Assembly: GCA_003978475.1 (NCBI GenBank)
Contig: QNZR01000143.1
Span: forward strand, 1-10,264
Length of the DNA stretch: 10,264 nt
Direction of reading: 5' to 3'
Source of the DNA: Sulfurimonas sp.
Lineage (GTDB): Bacteria; Campylobacterota; Campylobacteria; Campylobacterales; Sulfurimonadaceae
A model generated the notes under the pieces. It was not told where the DNA came from. It searched no databases and saw only the letters and a list, made by a program, of their open reading frames with translations. Both the position numbers and the translations under genes were made by a program. The first letter of the stretch is position 1, and each line of letters opens with the position of its first letter. Of this stretch, positions 1 through 6,214 are shown piece after piece.

Positions 1-1
1 T

Positions 2-568
2 GAAGAGAATCTGCTTTTTGTCGCAAAAGACAAAGCTCTTGCCGAACGTCTGCTCGATATCACGGAGTTGCAGGCACTGAAACGGCGCCGTCCTCACAGT
101 CTCAGTGGAGGTCAACAGCAACGTGTAGCGCTTTGTCGTGCCATGATGCGTCAACCCAAGCTGCTGTTAATGGATGAGCCGCTCTCTGCACTGGATGCTT
201 CCATGCGCAGTATATTACAGCAGGAGATAGCGTTATTGCATCAAGAGTTTGGTACCACCACCATTTTAGTCAGTCATGACCCCAGTGAAATTTACCGTTT
301 GGCATCCCGAGTCATTGTTTTGGAATCGGGCCACATCGTGCGTGATGGCACGGCAAAAGAGGTATTGCTTAAAACCGCCGGTTCGCAAAAGTTTACGTTT
401 GAAGGGGAGCTTCTGGAGATTGTCAGGGTTGATGTGATGATGATTGCCATTGTCGCTATTGGACAACAGCTGGTGGAAGTGGTTGTCTCGGAACAAGAAG
501 CCGAACAACTCAAAATTGGAGAGCGCATTCACGTCAGTACCAAAGCATTCGCTCCTATGATAGGATAA
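2..568 (+). CDS. modC: Molybdate-type ABC transporter ATP-binding protein, 5'-truncated by the window
   Basis: This is the C-terminal 188 residues of an ABC transporter ATPase; the frame is open to the left edge, so the start and the Walker A region lie outside the window. Visible in order are the signature LSGGQQQR (fragment residues 34-41), Walker B with the catalytic glutamate LLLMDEP (54-60), the D-loop SALD (62-65) and the switch histidine in LVSHD (89-93). After the nucleotide-binding domain comes a region of about 60 residues, starting near FEGELLEIV, that resembles the TOBE/Mop oxyanion-binding module of ModC. ModC powers molybdate import together with the ModB permease and the periplasmic ModA. 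The assignment to molybdate rests on the tail and overall resemblance; another anion importer such as sulfate or tungstate is possible. The stop at 566-568 lies 3 nt from the end of the convergent yaaA gene, so the two messages meet tail to tail. Confidence 0.75.
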   Translation, partial: EENLLFVAKDKALAERLLDITELQALKRRRPHSLSGGQQQRVALCRAMMRQPKLLLMDEPLSALDASMRSILQQEIALLHQEFGTTTILVSHDPSEIYRLASRVIVLESGHIVRDGTAKEVLLKTAGSQKFTFEGELLEIVRVDVMMIAIVAIGQQLVEVVVSEQEAEQLKIGERIHVSTKAFAPMIG

Positions 569-571
569 CGC

Positions 572-1318
572 TCACGAGGCAATAATATGATAAACAATTT
601 CGGTATGTATGCCTTTGTGACGTATCTCTTTGACGACAAGGTTCTCTAGTTCCATTGCCATAAAATCGTCGATGGTATGAATCTGTTGTTGCGCCATGCA
701 ACGTAATACGATGCCGCGATATGCCTTAGCCCAGTGACTCACGACTTTTCCCTCTTTAATAAACTTCAGGGTTGTGTAAGGCGATGAGGGCTGATAGAAT
801 TTATTGTAAAATCCGGCGCGTAGATCAAGATAGTGTTCCGGTGCAAGCAGTGTATGCAATGCCTGAGTGAAATGCTGCTTATAAAATATTTCAGGAGCAA
901 GTGTACCGATTTTTTCACCCTGCTTGAGTTTATACTCGGGTAAGCCGATGTCTCCGGCATGCAGCGGACCAAAGAGATTGGAAAAAATGATGACATGACG
1001 GTCAATATATGCCTGCTCTTTGGCACTGAGGCAGGCATAATCTAAATAATCGTAGGCAACACCGCAATAACGCTCAATGACTTTCATGGTAGGCTGTGTA
1101 AAAAGATCGCGACGATAGTAAGCGATGACAGACTCTTTTTTCGTACCCAAAAGTTTTTTCAGTTCCGCTTCTGAAGCTGTTGCCATGTAATCGTTGTAGC
1201 TACGAAGCATGGTTACTCTATGCTCAAAAAGCTCTGGAAAAAGATAGTGCTCTTTGGCAATAGGGATGCTGGCACCGCCGGTATGTTTTGCTTCACTGGG
1301 AGAAAAAAGTATGGTCAT
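572..1318 (-). CDS. yaaA: YaaA / UPF0246 family peroxide-stress protein
   Basis: This 248-residue protein is close to the family's usual length (E. coli YaaA is about 258). The N-terminus ILFSPSEAKHTGG matches the family's opening segment. The central NLFGPLHAGDIGLPEYKL corresponds to the conserved block around residues 110-135, and a VSHWAKAYRG motif lies near residue 190, as in family members. YaaA is a cytoplasmic DNA-binding protein reported in E. coli to limit oxidative DNA damage by lowering free iron during peroxide stress; that role is carried over here by family resemblance only. The ATG at 1318 begins at the usual family start; the upstream AGGCAGAG is a weak Shine-Dalgarno sequence. 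The gene converges on modC with a 3-nt gap and diverges from the cytochrome gene across an AT-rich control region. No transmembrane segment or signal peptide is visible. Confidence 0.85.
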   Translation of the reverse strand: MTILFSPSEAKHTGGASIPIAKEHYLFPELFEHRVTMLRSYNDYMATASEAELKKLLGTKKESVIAYYRRDLFTQPTMKVIERYCGVAYDYLDYACLSAKEQAYIDRHVIIFSNLFGPLHAGDIGLPEYKLKQGEKIGTLAPEIFYKQHFTQALHTLLAPEHYLDLRAGFYNKFYQPSSPYTTLKFIKEGKVVSHWAKAYRGIVLRCMAQQQIHTIDDFMAMELENLVVKEIRHKGIHTEIVYHIIAS

Positions 1319-1566
1319 GCTCTCTGCCTTAAACGGTAATTATTGTAAAGCATATTGTATGACAAAAATAATTGAATAAAGGGTACAAAAATAACAATAA
1401 TGTTCGATATATCATTTTAGGATAACAACTTTTAGTGTATAATATTCTTATTTGACGTAAAAAATAATCGAATAATATTCGTAACGTATAAATTGTTATT
1501 ATAGTGATTTATGATAAACGGCGGGATGGCGTCGGTTGACTTTGTAATTAATGTAGGATGTAAAAT
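1319..1566. promoter_or_regulatory. AT-rich divergent control region between yaaA and the cytochrome gene
   Basis: These 248 bp hold no credible gene. On the + strand there is an exact TATAAT at 1438-1443 without a clear -35, a TTGACG at 1452-1457, and a TATAAA at 1487-1492. A palindrome CGAATA-A-TATTCG lies at 1469-1481, and the nonamer ATAATATTC occurs twice (1439-1447 and 1472-1480), 33 bp apart. These are candidate promoter and operator elements for the cytochrome / diguanylate cyclase unit. For yaaA on the other strand only weak TACAAT-like -10 boxes are visible (complement of 1342-1347 and 1354-1359). The exact start sites cannot be fixed by eye. Confidence 0.4.
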
Positions 1567-2175
1567 ATGTATGGCAGTTACAGTGAACGGTTGCGCATAC
1601 CCATAATGGTGCTCATGTTCATCATAGTAATATTTCAAGCAAGTGGTAATGATCGCATTCAAGAGGCGTATCAGGAACCGATATCGCCTATTCCTCTTGA
1701 GTTTGCCATGGGGACTGAAGCATATCATGCTGCTATTGATTCCGGAGATTACCGCTTTGTGGGTAATACCAAGTGTCGTTTGTGCCACCGGAAATTTTTC
1801 ATTGGACGGAAAAAAGATCCGCATGATTACGCTATGGATCATTTAACGGGAGAGGATGAGACCAATCCCCGTTGTTTAATATGCCATGCTACAGGGTATG
1901 GCGTGCCGACGGGATTTATTAATCGGGAGCGTACTCCCCGTTTGGCCAATGTTCAGTGTGAGGGATGTCATGGTCCGGGTAATGTGCACATTAAGCTGGC
2001 AAAAGCCAAGAAACCTTCAGGCGGGTTTTTAGCCGGTGAAGATCATCCTGAGCGATTGAAAAAAATGTGTCAAAGCTGTCATACCGAGCGTTGGAACCGT
2101 TCGTATCATGATCTGGACAAGGCGTACAGTAAGTACCGTAATCCCAACCCGAATGCACGTCGAGGAGGTCGATAA
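1567..2175 (+). CDS. Exported tetraheme cytochrome c (cytochrome c554-like fold family)
   Basis: This 202-residue protein has a short charged N-terminus, a hydrophobic stretch at residues 11-25 (signal peptide or uncleaved anchor), and four CXXCH heme c motifs: CRLCH (70-74), CLICH (103-107), CEGCH (131-135) and CQSCH (168-172). Extra histidines at 54, 86, 92, 141 and 160 could serve as distal ligands, so bis-His hemes are plausible. The CEGCHGPG block and the overall spacing resemble periplasmic multiheme cytochromes of the c554/NapC-NrfH-associated type; this is resemblance, not proof. The likely place is the periplasm, carrying electrons or sensing redox state. The start follows an AGGA at 1555-1558 with suitable spacing. 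The basic, proline-rich tail encodes GGAGG, which also acts as ribosome binding site for the next gene 3 nt downstream, so the two genes are probably translated together. The physiological substrate cannot be told from the sequence. Confidence 0.85.
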   Translation: MYGSYSERLRIPIMVLMFIIVIFQASGNDRIQEAYQEPISPIPLEFAMGTEAYHAAIDSGDYRFVGNTKCRLCHRKFFIGRKKDPHDYAMDHLTGEDETNPRCLICHATGYGVPTGFINRERTPRLANVQCEGCHGPGNVHIKLAKAKKPSGGFLAGEDHPERLKKMCQSCHTERWNRSYHDLDKAYSKYRNPNPNARRGGR

Positions 2176-2178
2176 ATT

Positions 2179-3711
2179 ATGTTAAAACTAAAATATAACA
2201 CTCCTGTGCTATTGCTTATTTTGGTGTTGAGTATTTCGTATCTCTCTTTTTTTAATTACGAGTCACAGAAAAAACTGCTGCTAACCCAGATGAAAAGCGA
2301 TGCGGGAGATATTGTCAATTCCATTACAGCGGCAATGCTACGTTTTCAAGATATAAAATCGACTATGAATCTCCAAAAACTCGTGAATAATGTCTCTTTT
2401 GGATTGGAAATTTTTGAGTTTCGCTATTTGGAACCTGACGGCATTATTAGCAACTCCATGTTTAAAGAGGAAATTGGCAATATCTATACTGCGGCTAGTT
2501 TTAAGAAGACGATGCAAGGAGAACAAGAGCTTAAAGAGTTTTTCTTTGAAACACGGGATTATGTTGATGTTATGGCAATTTATTATCCGATATACCGCAA
2601 TAAAAGCTTGATTGGCATGATCGACCTTGCCGTTGATGTCTCGGAATACAAAGAGATTCAAGGAGCTAAAGAAAATTTTGCACTCTTGCGTCGGCAGGTA
2701 GATATTTTAAATTTGCTTAAAGCCATTGAAGGCTCGATTGCCAACAGTCTGGAAATTTTTGAAAAGACTGATGTTGACAAGTTTTTGCACGGTTATGTTC
2801 ATTCTGCTGAAAATATTGTTCAAATATCATTAATTGACACCAACAATACGGTTCGCATCAGCAGTCATCCTGAGATGATCGGTACAAAATTGCAGATGCA
2901 AGAACTTCCACCGCCTGATCTGGTAAATATTGATGGTCGGCTTATCTATCGTACCGTAGTCAACAGCGGGTTGCTCGACAAGAGTAAAGATACCCAGTTG
3001 ATGCTGCTAATCGATGCTTCACCATATGCGCAAAACGAGCAGCAGCTTCTTCAAACCGCACTGACGACCAGTGCTATTGCTCTCATTTTTGCACTGATTA
3101 TTGCTCGGGCGATTTATTACTCGGCAATTGAGCGTTCCCGCAGTGAAAAAGAGCGTTTGGAAAAACTGGTTAAAGAGCGCACGCATGAAATTGAGGTGCT
3201 TAGCAAGACAGATGCACTGACAGGGTTGTGGAATCGTGGATATCTTGAAGAGATGCTTGAGATGGAGTTTAAGCGTGCCAAACGGTACGGACATGACATC
3301 TCCATTATGATTATTGACCTTGATTTTTTTAAACGCATTAATGATACGTATGGTCATATGGCGGGTGATGAGGTGTTGCGTCAAATCAGTAGACGCATCA
3401 GCGGTTGTGTACGTGAAACAGATTTTGTCGGACGTTACGGGGGAGAAGAGATTGTGGTGATTCTTCCGGAGACATCACCGGATGCGGCACAAAATATTGC
3501 CGAGGGCATTCGTGAAACTATTGAGAAAAAATCTGTAGTCTTTGAGAGTTATACGATAGAGGTGACTACCAGCATTGGTTTAAGCTATTTTCGTCGAGAG
3601 CATACCGACTACCTGACGGTCTTTGCGGAGGCTGACAAGGCACTCTATTTCGCTAAAGAACAAGGCCGTAACCGCGTCATTATTTTTGATGCCACTATTG
3701 ACGTAGGATAA
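2179..3711 (+). CDS. Membrane-bound diguanylate cyclase with periplasmic sensor region
   Basis: This 510-residue protein makes the second messenger c-di-GMP from two GTP. Transmembrane helix 1 is at about residues 8-25, a periplasmic region of about 265 residues follows, and helix 2 is at about 293-314. A charged coiled-coil linker (315-342) leads to a full GGDEF domain (343-505). The domain shows DALTGLWNR (345-353), the metal-binding IDLDFF (379-384), GDEVL (396-400) and the active-site GGEEI (421-425). Isoleucine replaces the usual phenylalanine at the last position of that motif. An RXXD inhibitory I-site, RETD (412-415), lies exactly five residues upstream, so product inhibition is expected. 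The periplasmic part holds two stretches with a Cache/PAS look: EPDGIISNS near 85-93, and IDTNNTVRISSHPEMIGTKL near 219-238. A strong AGGAGG at 2163-2168, inside the end of the cytochrome gene, is its ribosome binding site. The ligand is unknown. Confidence 0.92.
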   Translation: MLKLKYNTPVLLLILVLSISYLSFFNYESQKKLLLTQMKSDAGDIVNSITAAMLRFQDIKSTMNLQKLVNNVSFGLEIFEFRYLEPDGIISNSMFKEEIGNIYTAASFKKTMQGEQELKEFFFETRDYVDVMAIYYPIYRNKSLIGMIDLAVDVSEYKEIQGAKENFALLRRQVDILNLLKAIEGSIANSLEIFEKTDVDKFLHGYVHSAENIVQISLIDTNNTVRISSHPEMIGTKLQMQELPPPDLVNIDGRLIYRTVVNSGLLDKSKDTQLMLLIDASPYAQNEQQLLQTALTTSAIALIFALIIARAIYYSAIERSRSEKERLEKLVKERTHEIEVLSKTDALTGLWNRGYLEEMLEMEFKRAKRYGHDISIMIIDLDFFKRINDTYGHMAGDEVLRQISRRISGCVRETDFVGRYGGEEIVVILPETSPDAAQNIAEGIRETIEKKSVVFESYTIEVTTSIGLSYFRREHTDYLTVFAEADKALYFAKEQGRNRVIIFDATIDVG

Positions 3712-3734
3712 GCTTGTTGACGATGGCAACGAGG

Positions 3735-3764
3735 TTTCATGAAAAAATCTGCTTTTTCATGAAA
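3735..3764. repeat. Tandem TTTCATGAAA palindromes upstream of the tRNA promoter
   Basis: The palindrome TTTCATGAAA occurs exactly at 3735-3744 and again at 3755-3764, with centres 20 bp apart (about two helical turns). As a pair they also form a 12-bp inverted repeat, TTTCATGAAAAA / TTTTTCATGAAA, with a 6-nt loop. The downstream copy ends 4 bp before the -35 box. This looks like a double operator or an upstream activating site; as RNA it would be a weak AU stem without a U-tract, so a terminator for the diguanylate cyclase gene is less likely. Confidence 0.5.
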
Positions 3765-3768
3765 ATGC

Positions 3769-3797
3769 TTGACATTGATACAAAAAGCGTCTATAAT
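3769..3797 (+). promoter_or_regulatory. Consensus sigma-70 promoter of the tRNA-tuf operon
   Basis: TTGACA (3769-3774) and TATAAT (3792-3797) are both perfect consensus hexamers with the ideal 17-bp spacer. Transcription should start near 3804, about 10 nt before the first tRNA. The bases after the -10 (TCTGGC) are comparatively GC-rich, as in stable-RNA promoters under stringent control; that control is an inference. It is the best promoter in the window. Confidence 0.9.
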
Positions 3798-3801
3798 TCT
3801 G

Positions 3802-3903
3802 GCTCAATTTCGATGCCGACATAGCTCAGTTGGCTAGAGCAGCTGATTTGTAATCAGCAGGCCCGGGGTTCAAATCCTCGTGTCGGCACCATTGAAATTG
3901 GGT
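3802..3903 (+). repeat. 13-bp leader-trailer helix around tRNA-Thr(UGU)
   Basis: Positions 3802-3814 can pair with 3891-3903 in 13 contiguous pairs (three of them G-U). The core CAATTTC / GAAATTG is a perfect 7-bp inverted repeat. The helix starts directly beside the acceptor stem and uses the last A of the encoded CCA. With transcription starting near 3804, about 11 of these pairs would exist in the real precursor. Confidence 0.6.
3815..3891 (+). tRNA. tRNA-Thr(UGU)
   Basis: A complete cloverleaf is visible. The acceptor stem GCCGACA (3815-3821) pairs with TGTCGGC (3881-3887), with discriminator A and an encoded CCA at 3889-3891. The D-stem is GCTC/GAGC. The anticodon stem GCTGA/TCAGC encloses the loop TTTGTAA, with anticodon TGT at 3849-3851, which reads ACA codons. 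It is the first gene after the consensus promoter. Confidence 0.97.
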
Positions 3904-3939
3904 ATTAGAAACAGTGTTAGACCAGATATATTTTACTGT

Positions 3940-4024
3940 GGTGAGATAGTCAAGTGGCCAACGACGGCAGACTGTAAATCTGCTCCCTATGGGTTCGCAG
4001 GTTCGACTCCTGCTCTCACCACCA
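3940..4024 (+). tRNA. tRNA-Tyr(GUA)
   Basis: The acceptor stem is GGTGAGA (3940-3946) / TCTCACC (4014-4020), with discriminator A and encoded CCA (4022-4024). The anticodon stem GCAGA/TCTGC holds anticodon GTA at 3974-3976. The long variable arm with its CCC/GGG stem marks a class II tRNA, as expected for bacterial tRNA-Tyr. The T-stem is GCAGG/CCTGC. It lies 48 nt after tRNA-Thr(UGU) and 11 nt before tRNA-Gly. Confidence 0.97.
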
Positions 4025-4035
4025 TTAATGAAGAC

Positions 4036-4112
4036 GCGGGTGTAGCTCAGTTGGCTAGAGCGTCAGCCTTCCAAGCTGAGGGTCGAGGGTTCGAGTCCCT
4101 TCACCCGCTCCA
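4036..4112 (+). tRNA. tRNA-Gly(UCC)
   Basis: The acceptor stem is GCGGGTG (4036-4042) / CACCCGC (4102-4108), with discriminator T and encoded CCA (4110-4112). The anticodon stem TCAGC/GCTGA encloses CTTCCAA, with anticodon TCC at 4070-4072, which reads GGA/GGG. The T-arm GAGGG TTCGAGT CCCTT is canonical. Confidence 0.97.
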
Positions 4113-4232
4113 TTAAATCAATCTATTTCTGGAAGCTGAAGTACAATAATTTACTTCATATTCTCAAACTAAAAATAGAGAGTTTATCACTTCACTAGTA
4201 TCATAGATATACCATTATTGATGTTACCAGTT

Positions 4233-4256
<24 letters not shown>
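4113..4256 (+). other. 144-nt AT-rich spacer between tRNA-Gly and tRNA-Thr(GGU)
   Basis: No gene is seen here. It holds a small hairpin, TGAAGTA (4137-4143) / TACTTCA (4152-4158), inside a second inverted repeat, TCTATTT (4122-4128) / AAATAGA (4173-4179). Its last part, 4233-4253, is the 5' arm of the long helix around tRNA-Thr(GGU). It is much longer than the 11-nt spacer before tRNA-Gly. No convincing extra promoter was found. Confidence 0.5.
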
Positions 4257-4395
<139 letters not shown>

Positions 4396-4397
4396 TC

Positions 4398-4406
4398 TGG
4401 TATAAT
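4398..4406 (+). promoter_or_regulatory. Extended -10 promoter of tuf
   Basis: TG-G-TATAAT is a perfect extended -10 element with no recognisable -35 at the proper distance; AT-rich DNA lies upstream. Promoters of this sort are typical of Campylobacterota sigma-70. Transcription would start near 4413, about 29 nt before tuf. It would let tuf be made independently of the tRNAs. Confidence 0.7.
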
Positions 4407-4441
4407 TCCATTTCATTAAAATAAGAGTCAGAGGAGACTAC

Positions 4442-5641
4442 ATGGCAAAAGAAAAATTTGAACGTAATAAACCGCATGTTAACATCGGTACTATCGGTCA
4501 CGTTGACCACGGTAAAACAACATTAACAGCGGCGATTACAGCAGTACTTGCGGTAACAAATGATGCAGAGCTTATGGATTATGATCAAATCGATAATGCT
4601 CCAGAAGAGCGCGAACGTGGAATTACAATTGCGACCTCTCACGTAGAGTATGAAACTGACAAGCGTCACTATGCGCATGTTGACTGTCCGGGTCACGCGG
4701 ATTATGTTAAAAACATGATTACCGGTGCTGCTCAAATGGATGGTGCTATTTTAGTGGTTTCTGCAGCAGATGGTCCAATGCCGCAAACTCGTGAACACAT
4801 TCTTCTTTCTAAACAGGTAGGAGTACCATACATCGTAGTTTTCATGAACAAAGAAGATATGGTTGATGATGAAGAACTTCTTGAGCTTGTAGAGATGGAA
4901 ATTCGTGAGCTTCTTGATCAGTACGAGTTCCCGGGTGACGATACTCCAATTACGGCAGGTTCTGCTCTGAAAGCTCTTGAAGAGGCCAAAACCGGTACAT
5001 TGGGTGAGTGGTCCGATAAAATCATTAAGCTTATGAGTACCGTAGATGAGTATATTCCTGAGCCAGTGCGTGAAACCGATAAAGATTTCTTAATGCCGGT
5101 AGAAGATGTCTTCTCAATCTCTGGTCGTGGTACTGTTGTTACGGGTCGTATCGAGCGTGGTACCATTAAAGTAGGTGAGCAGGTTGAAATTGTAGGAATT
5201 AAAGATACACAATCAACCGTTGTGACCGGTGTTGAGATGTTCCGTAAAGAGATGGAGCAGGGAGAAGCGGGTGATAACTGTGGTATCCTCATTCGCGGTA
5301 TCGATAAAGATCAGGTAGAACGTGGTCAGGTTCTCTGTAAGCCGGGTTCTATTACACCACATACTACATTTGAAGCTGAGATTTATGTTCTTAGTAAAGA
5401 AGAGGGTGGTCGTCATACTCCATTTTTTACCAACTATCGTCCTCAGTTTTATGTACGTACAACGGATGTTACAGGGGCAATTACATTGCCAGAAGGTACT
5501 GAGATGGTTATGCCGGGTGATAATGTTAAAATCACCGCTGAACTTATTGCGCCAATTGCTATGGAAGAGGGAACACGTTTCGCTATCCGTGAAGGTGGTC
5601 GTACTGTCGGCGCCGGTGTTGTTGCTAAAATTATTGCGTAA
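4442..5641 (+). CDS. tuf: Elongation factor Tu
   Basis: This 399-residue GTPase brings aminoacyl-tRNA to the ribosomal A site. All G-motifs are present: G1 GHVDHGKT (19-26), the switch I region ending RGITIATSH (59-67, with Thr62), G3 DCPGH (81-85), G4 NKED (136-139) and a G5 SAL element in AGSALKALEE. Domains 2 and 3 follow, with the expected RGTVVTGRIERG and GGRHTPFFTNYRPQFY stretches. The length fits the family (394 in E. coli). The DYDQIDNAPEERERG sequence is the form usual in Campylobacterota. An AGGAGA at 4432-4437 precedes the ATG. The gene follows a tRNA cluster and has its own extended -10 promoter. A 6-bp hairpin (AATCGG/CCGATT, 5640-5655) overlaps the stop codon and has no U-tract, so read-through into rpmG is expected. 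Confidence 0.99.
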   Translation: MAKEKFERNKPHVNIGTIGHVDHGKTTLTAAITAVLAVTNDAELMDYDQIDNAPEERERGITIATSHVEYETDKRHYAHVDCPGHADYVKNMITGAAQMDGAILVVSAADGPMPQTREHILLSKQVGVPYIVVFMNKEDMVDDEELLELVEMEIRELLDQYEFPGDDTPITAGSALKALEEAKTGTLGEWSDKIIKLMSTVDEYIPEPVRETDKDFLMPVEDVFSISGRGTVVTGRIERGTIKVGEQVEIVGIKDTQSTVVTGVEMFRKEMEQGEAGDNCGILIRGIDKDQVERGQVLCKPGSITPHTTFEAEIYVLSKEEGGRHTPFFTNYRPQFYVRTTDVTGAITLPEGTEMVMPGDNVKITAELIAPIAMEEGTRFAIREGGRTVGAGVVAKIIA

Positions 5642-5678
5642 TCGGGTTACCGATTCGCAAATCATAGGATAATATAAC

Positions 5679-5831
5679 ATGCGTGAAAATATTCACTTAG
5701 CGTGTGAAAAGTGTACACGTCGTAACTATCACACAACGAAAAACAAGAAGACTCACACTGAAAAGTTTTCAGTGACAAAATACTGCAAATGGTGTCGTGA
5801 GCATACGGTACATAAAGAAGCAAAACTGTAG
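5679..5831 (+). CDS. rpmG: 50S ribosomal protein bL33, zinc-binding form
   Basis: This 50-residue protein is encoded from the ATG at 5679 to the TAG at 5829-5831. It begins MRENIHLACEKC and ends KEAKL. Two CXXC pairs, CEKC (9-12) and CKWC (36-39), form the zinc ribbon of the 'C+' version of bL33, which sits near the E site of the large subunit. Length and basic composition fit the family. An AGGA at 5666-5669 lies 9 nt before the start. It lies between tuf and tRNA-Trp, the standard order in many bacteria. The last codons and stop fold into a small hairpin, CAAAAC-TGTA-GTTTTG (5821-5836), so termination occurs within a structured stretch. Presence of the four cysteines suggests it may be subject to zinc-dependent control, but no zinc operator was seen. 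Confidence 0.95.
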   Translation: MRENIHLACEKCTRRNYHTTKNKKTHTEKFSVTKYCKWCREHTVHKEAKL

Positions 5832-5840
5832 TTTTGTTTC

Positions 5841-5864
5841 GGTGACGGATCTATTTCCGTTGCT
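5841..5864 (+). other. Hairpin between rpmG and tRNA-Trp
   Basis: ACGGA (5845-5849) pairs with TCCGT (5856-5860) across a 6-nt loop, and wobble or Watson-Crick pairs extend the stem to 5841/5864. There is no U-tract after it. It may be a processing or stability element at the mRNA-tRNA boundary. Confidence 0.35.
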
Positions 5865-5880
5865 CTAGTATGTATAGAAT

Positions 5881-5956
5881 AGGCGTATAGCTCCAATGGT
5901 AGAGCACCGGATTCCAAATCCGGGTGTTGGGAGTTCGAGTCTCTCTACGCCTGCCA
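5881..5956 (+). tRNA. tRNA-Trp(CCA)
   Basis: The acceptor stem is AGGCGTA (5881-5887) / TACGCCT (5946-5952), with discriminator G, as usual for tRNA-Trp, and encoded CCA (5954-5956). The anticodon stem CCGGA/TCCGG encloses TTCCAAA with anticodon CCA at 5914-5916. It lies between rpmG and secE. A 6-bp hairpin, CTCATT/AATGAG (5958-5972), follows one base after the CCA and may limit trailer trimming. Confidence 0.97.
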
Positions 5957-6021
5957 CCTCATTTTCAATGAGTAGGGCTTTTGAGCTTTAGTTATCGGAA
6001 ATGCTAATTAGGACAGAAGAT

Positions 6022-6204
6022 ATGAATGGTATTACAACAGCGTTTAAAAATGCTAAACTAGAGTTAGCAAAAGTAATTTTTCCAACTAAAACACAGGTAC
6101 GCCAGGCTTTTATAGCTGTATTTGTTGTGGTGACGTTTGTGGCGATTTTTTTAGCACTTGTTGATTTAATCATGTCATCGGCGATGTCTGCAATTTTAGG
6201 TTAG
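6022..6204 (+). CDS. secE: Protein translocase subunit SecE
   Basis: This 60-residue, single-span SecE is an essential part of the SecYEG channel in the inner membrane. The amphipathic N-terminal helix leads to LAKVIFPTKTQV (15-26), which matches the family's conserved 'KVxWP(T/S)KxEV' block with Phe in place of Trp. One transmembrane helix follows at about 29-51. An in-frame ATG exists at 6001, but the ATG at 6022 is preferred: AGGA at 6010-6013 stands 8 nt before it, and the resulting N-terminus fits SecE. Length matches the one-helix type found in most bacteria (the E. coli protein has three). It is followed by nusG after 10 nt, the near-universal bacterial pair. Confidence 0.93.
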   Translation: MNGITTAFKNAKLELAKVIFPTKTQVRQAFIAVFVVVTFVAIFLALVDLIMSSAMSAILG

Positions 6205-6214
6205 GGGTAGCAGT

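Noticed and set aside
1432..1842. A 136-codon antisense frame over the cytochrome start
   Set aside because: It overlaps the intergenic region and the heme-motif frame of a clear cytochrome c gene, and its product looks like no protein family.
3735..3764. The 12-bp inverted repeat as terminator of the diguanylate cyclase gene
   Set aside because: The stem is AU-rich and followed by ATGCTTG instead of a U-run; two separate palindromes next to a -35 box fit an operator better.
3880..4116. A 78-codon open frame on the + strand
   Set aside because: It runs through parts of tRNA-Thr, tRNA-Tyr and tRNA-Gly and has no ribosome binding site; it is an artefact of tRNA sequence.
5640..5655. Hairpin after tuf as an intrinsic terminator
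   Set aside because: The stem has only 6 bp and no U-tract follows; rpmG has no promoter of its own, so read-through is needed.
5213..5680. A 155-codon antisense frame inside tuf
   Set aside because: It is complementary to a highly conserved EF-Tu region, so its openness follows from tuf codon use.
5873..5880. TATAGAAT as a -10 box for tRNA-Trp
   Set aside because: It ends directly at the tRNA 5' end; a transcript from it would begin inside the tRNA.
6001..6021. An upstream ATG for secE
   Set aside because: No ribosome binding site at proper distance; the ATG at 6022 has AGGA 8 nt before it and gives a typical SecE.
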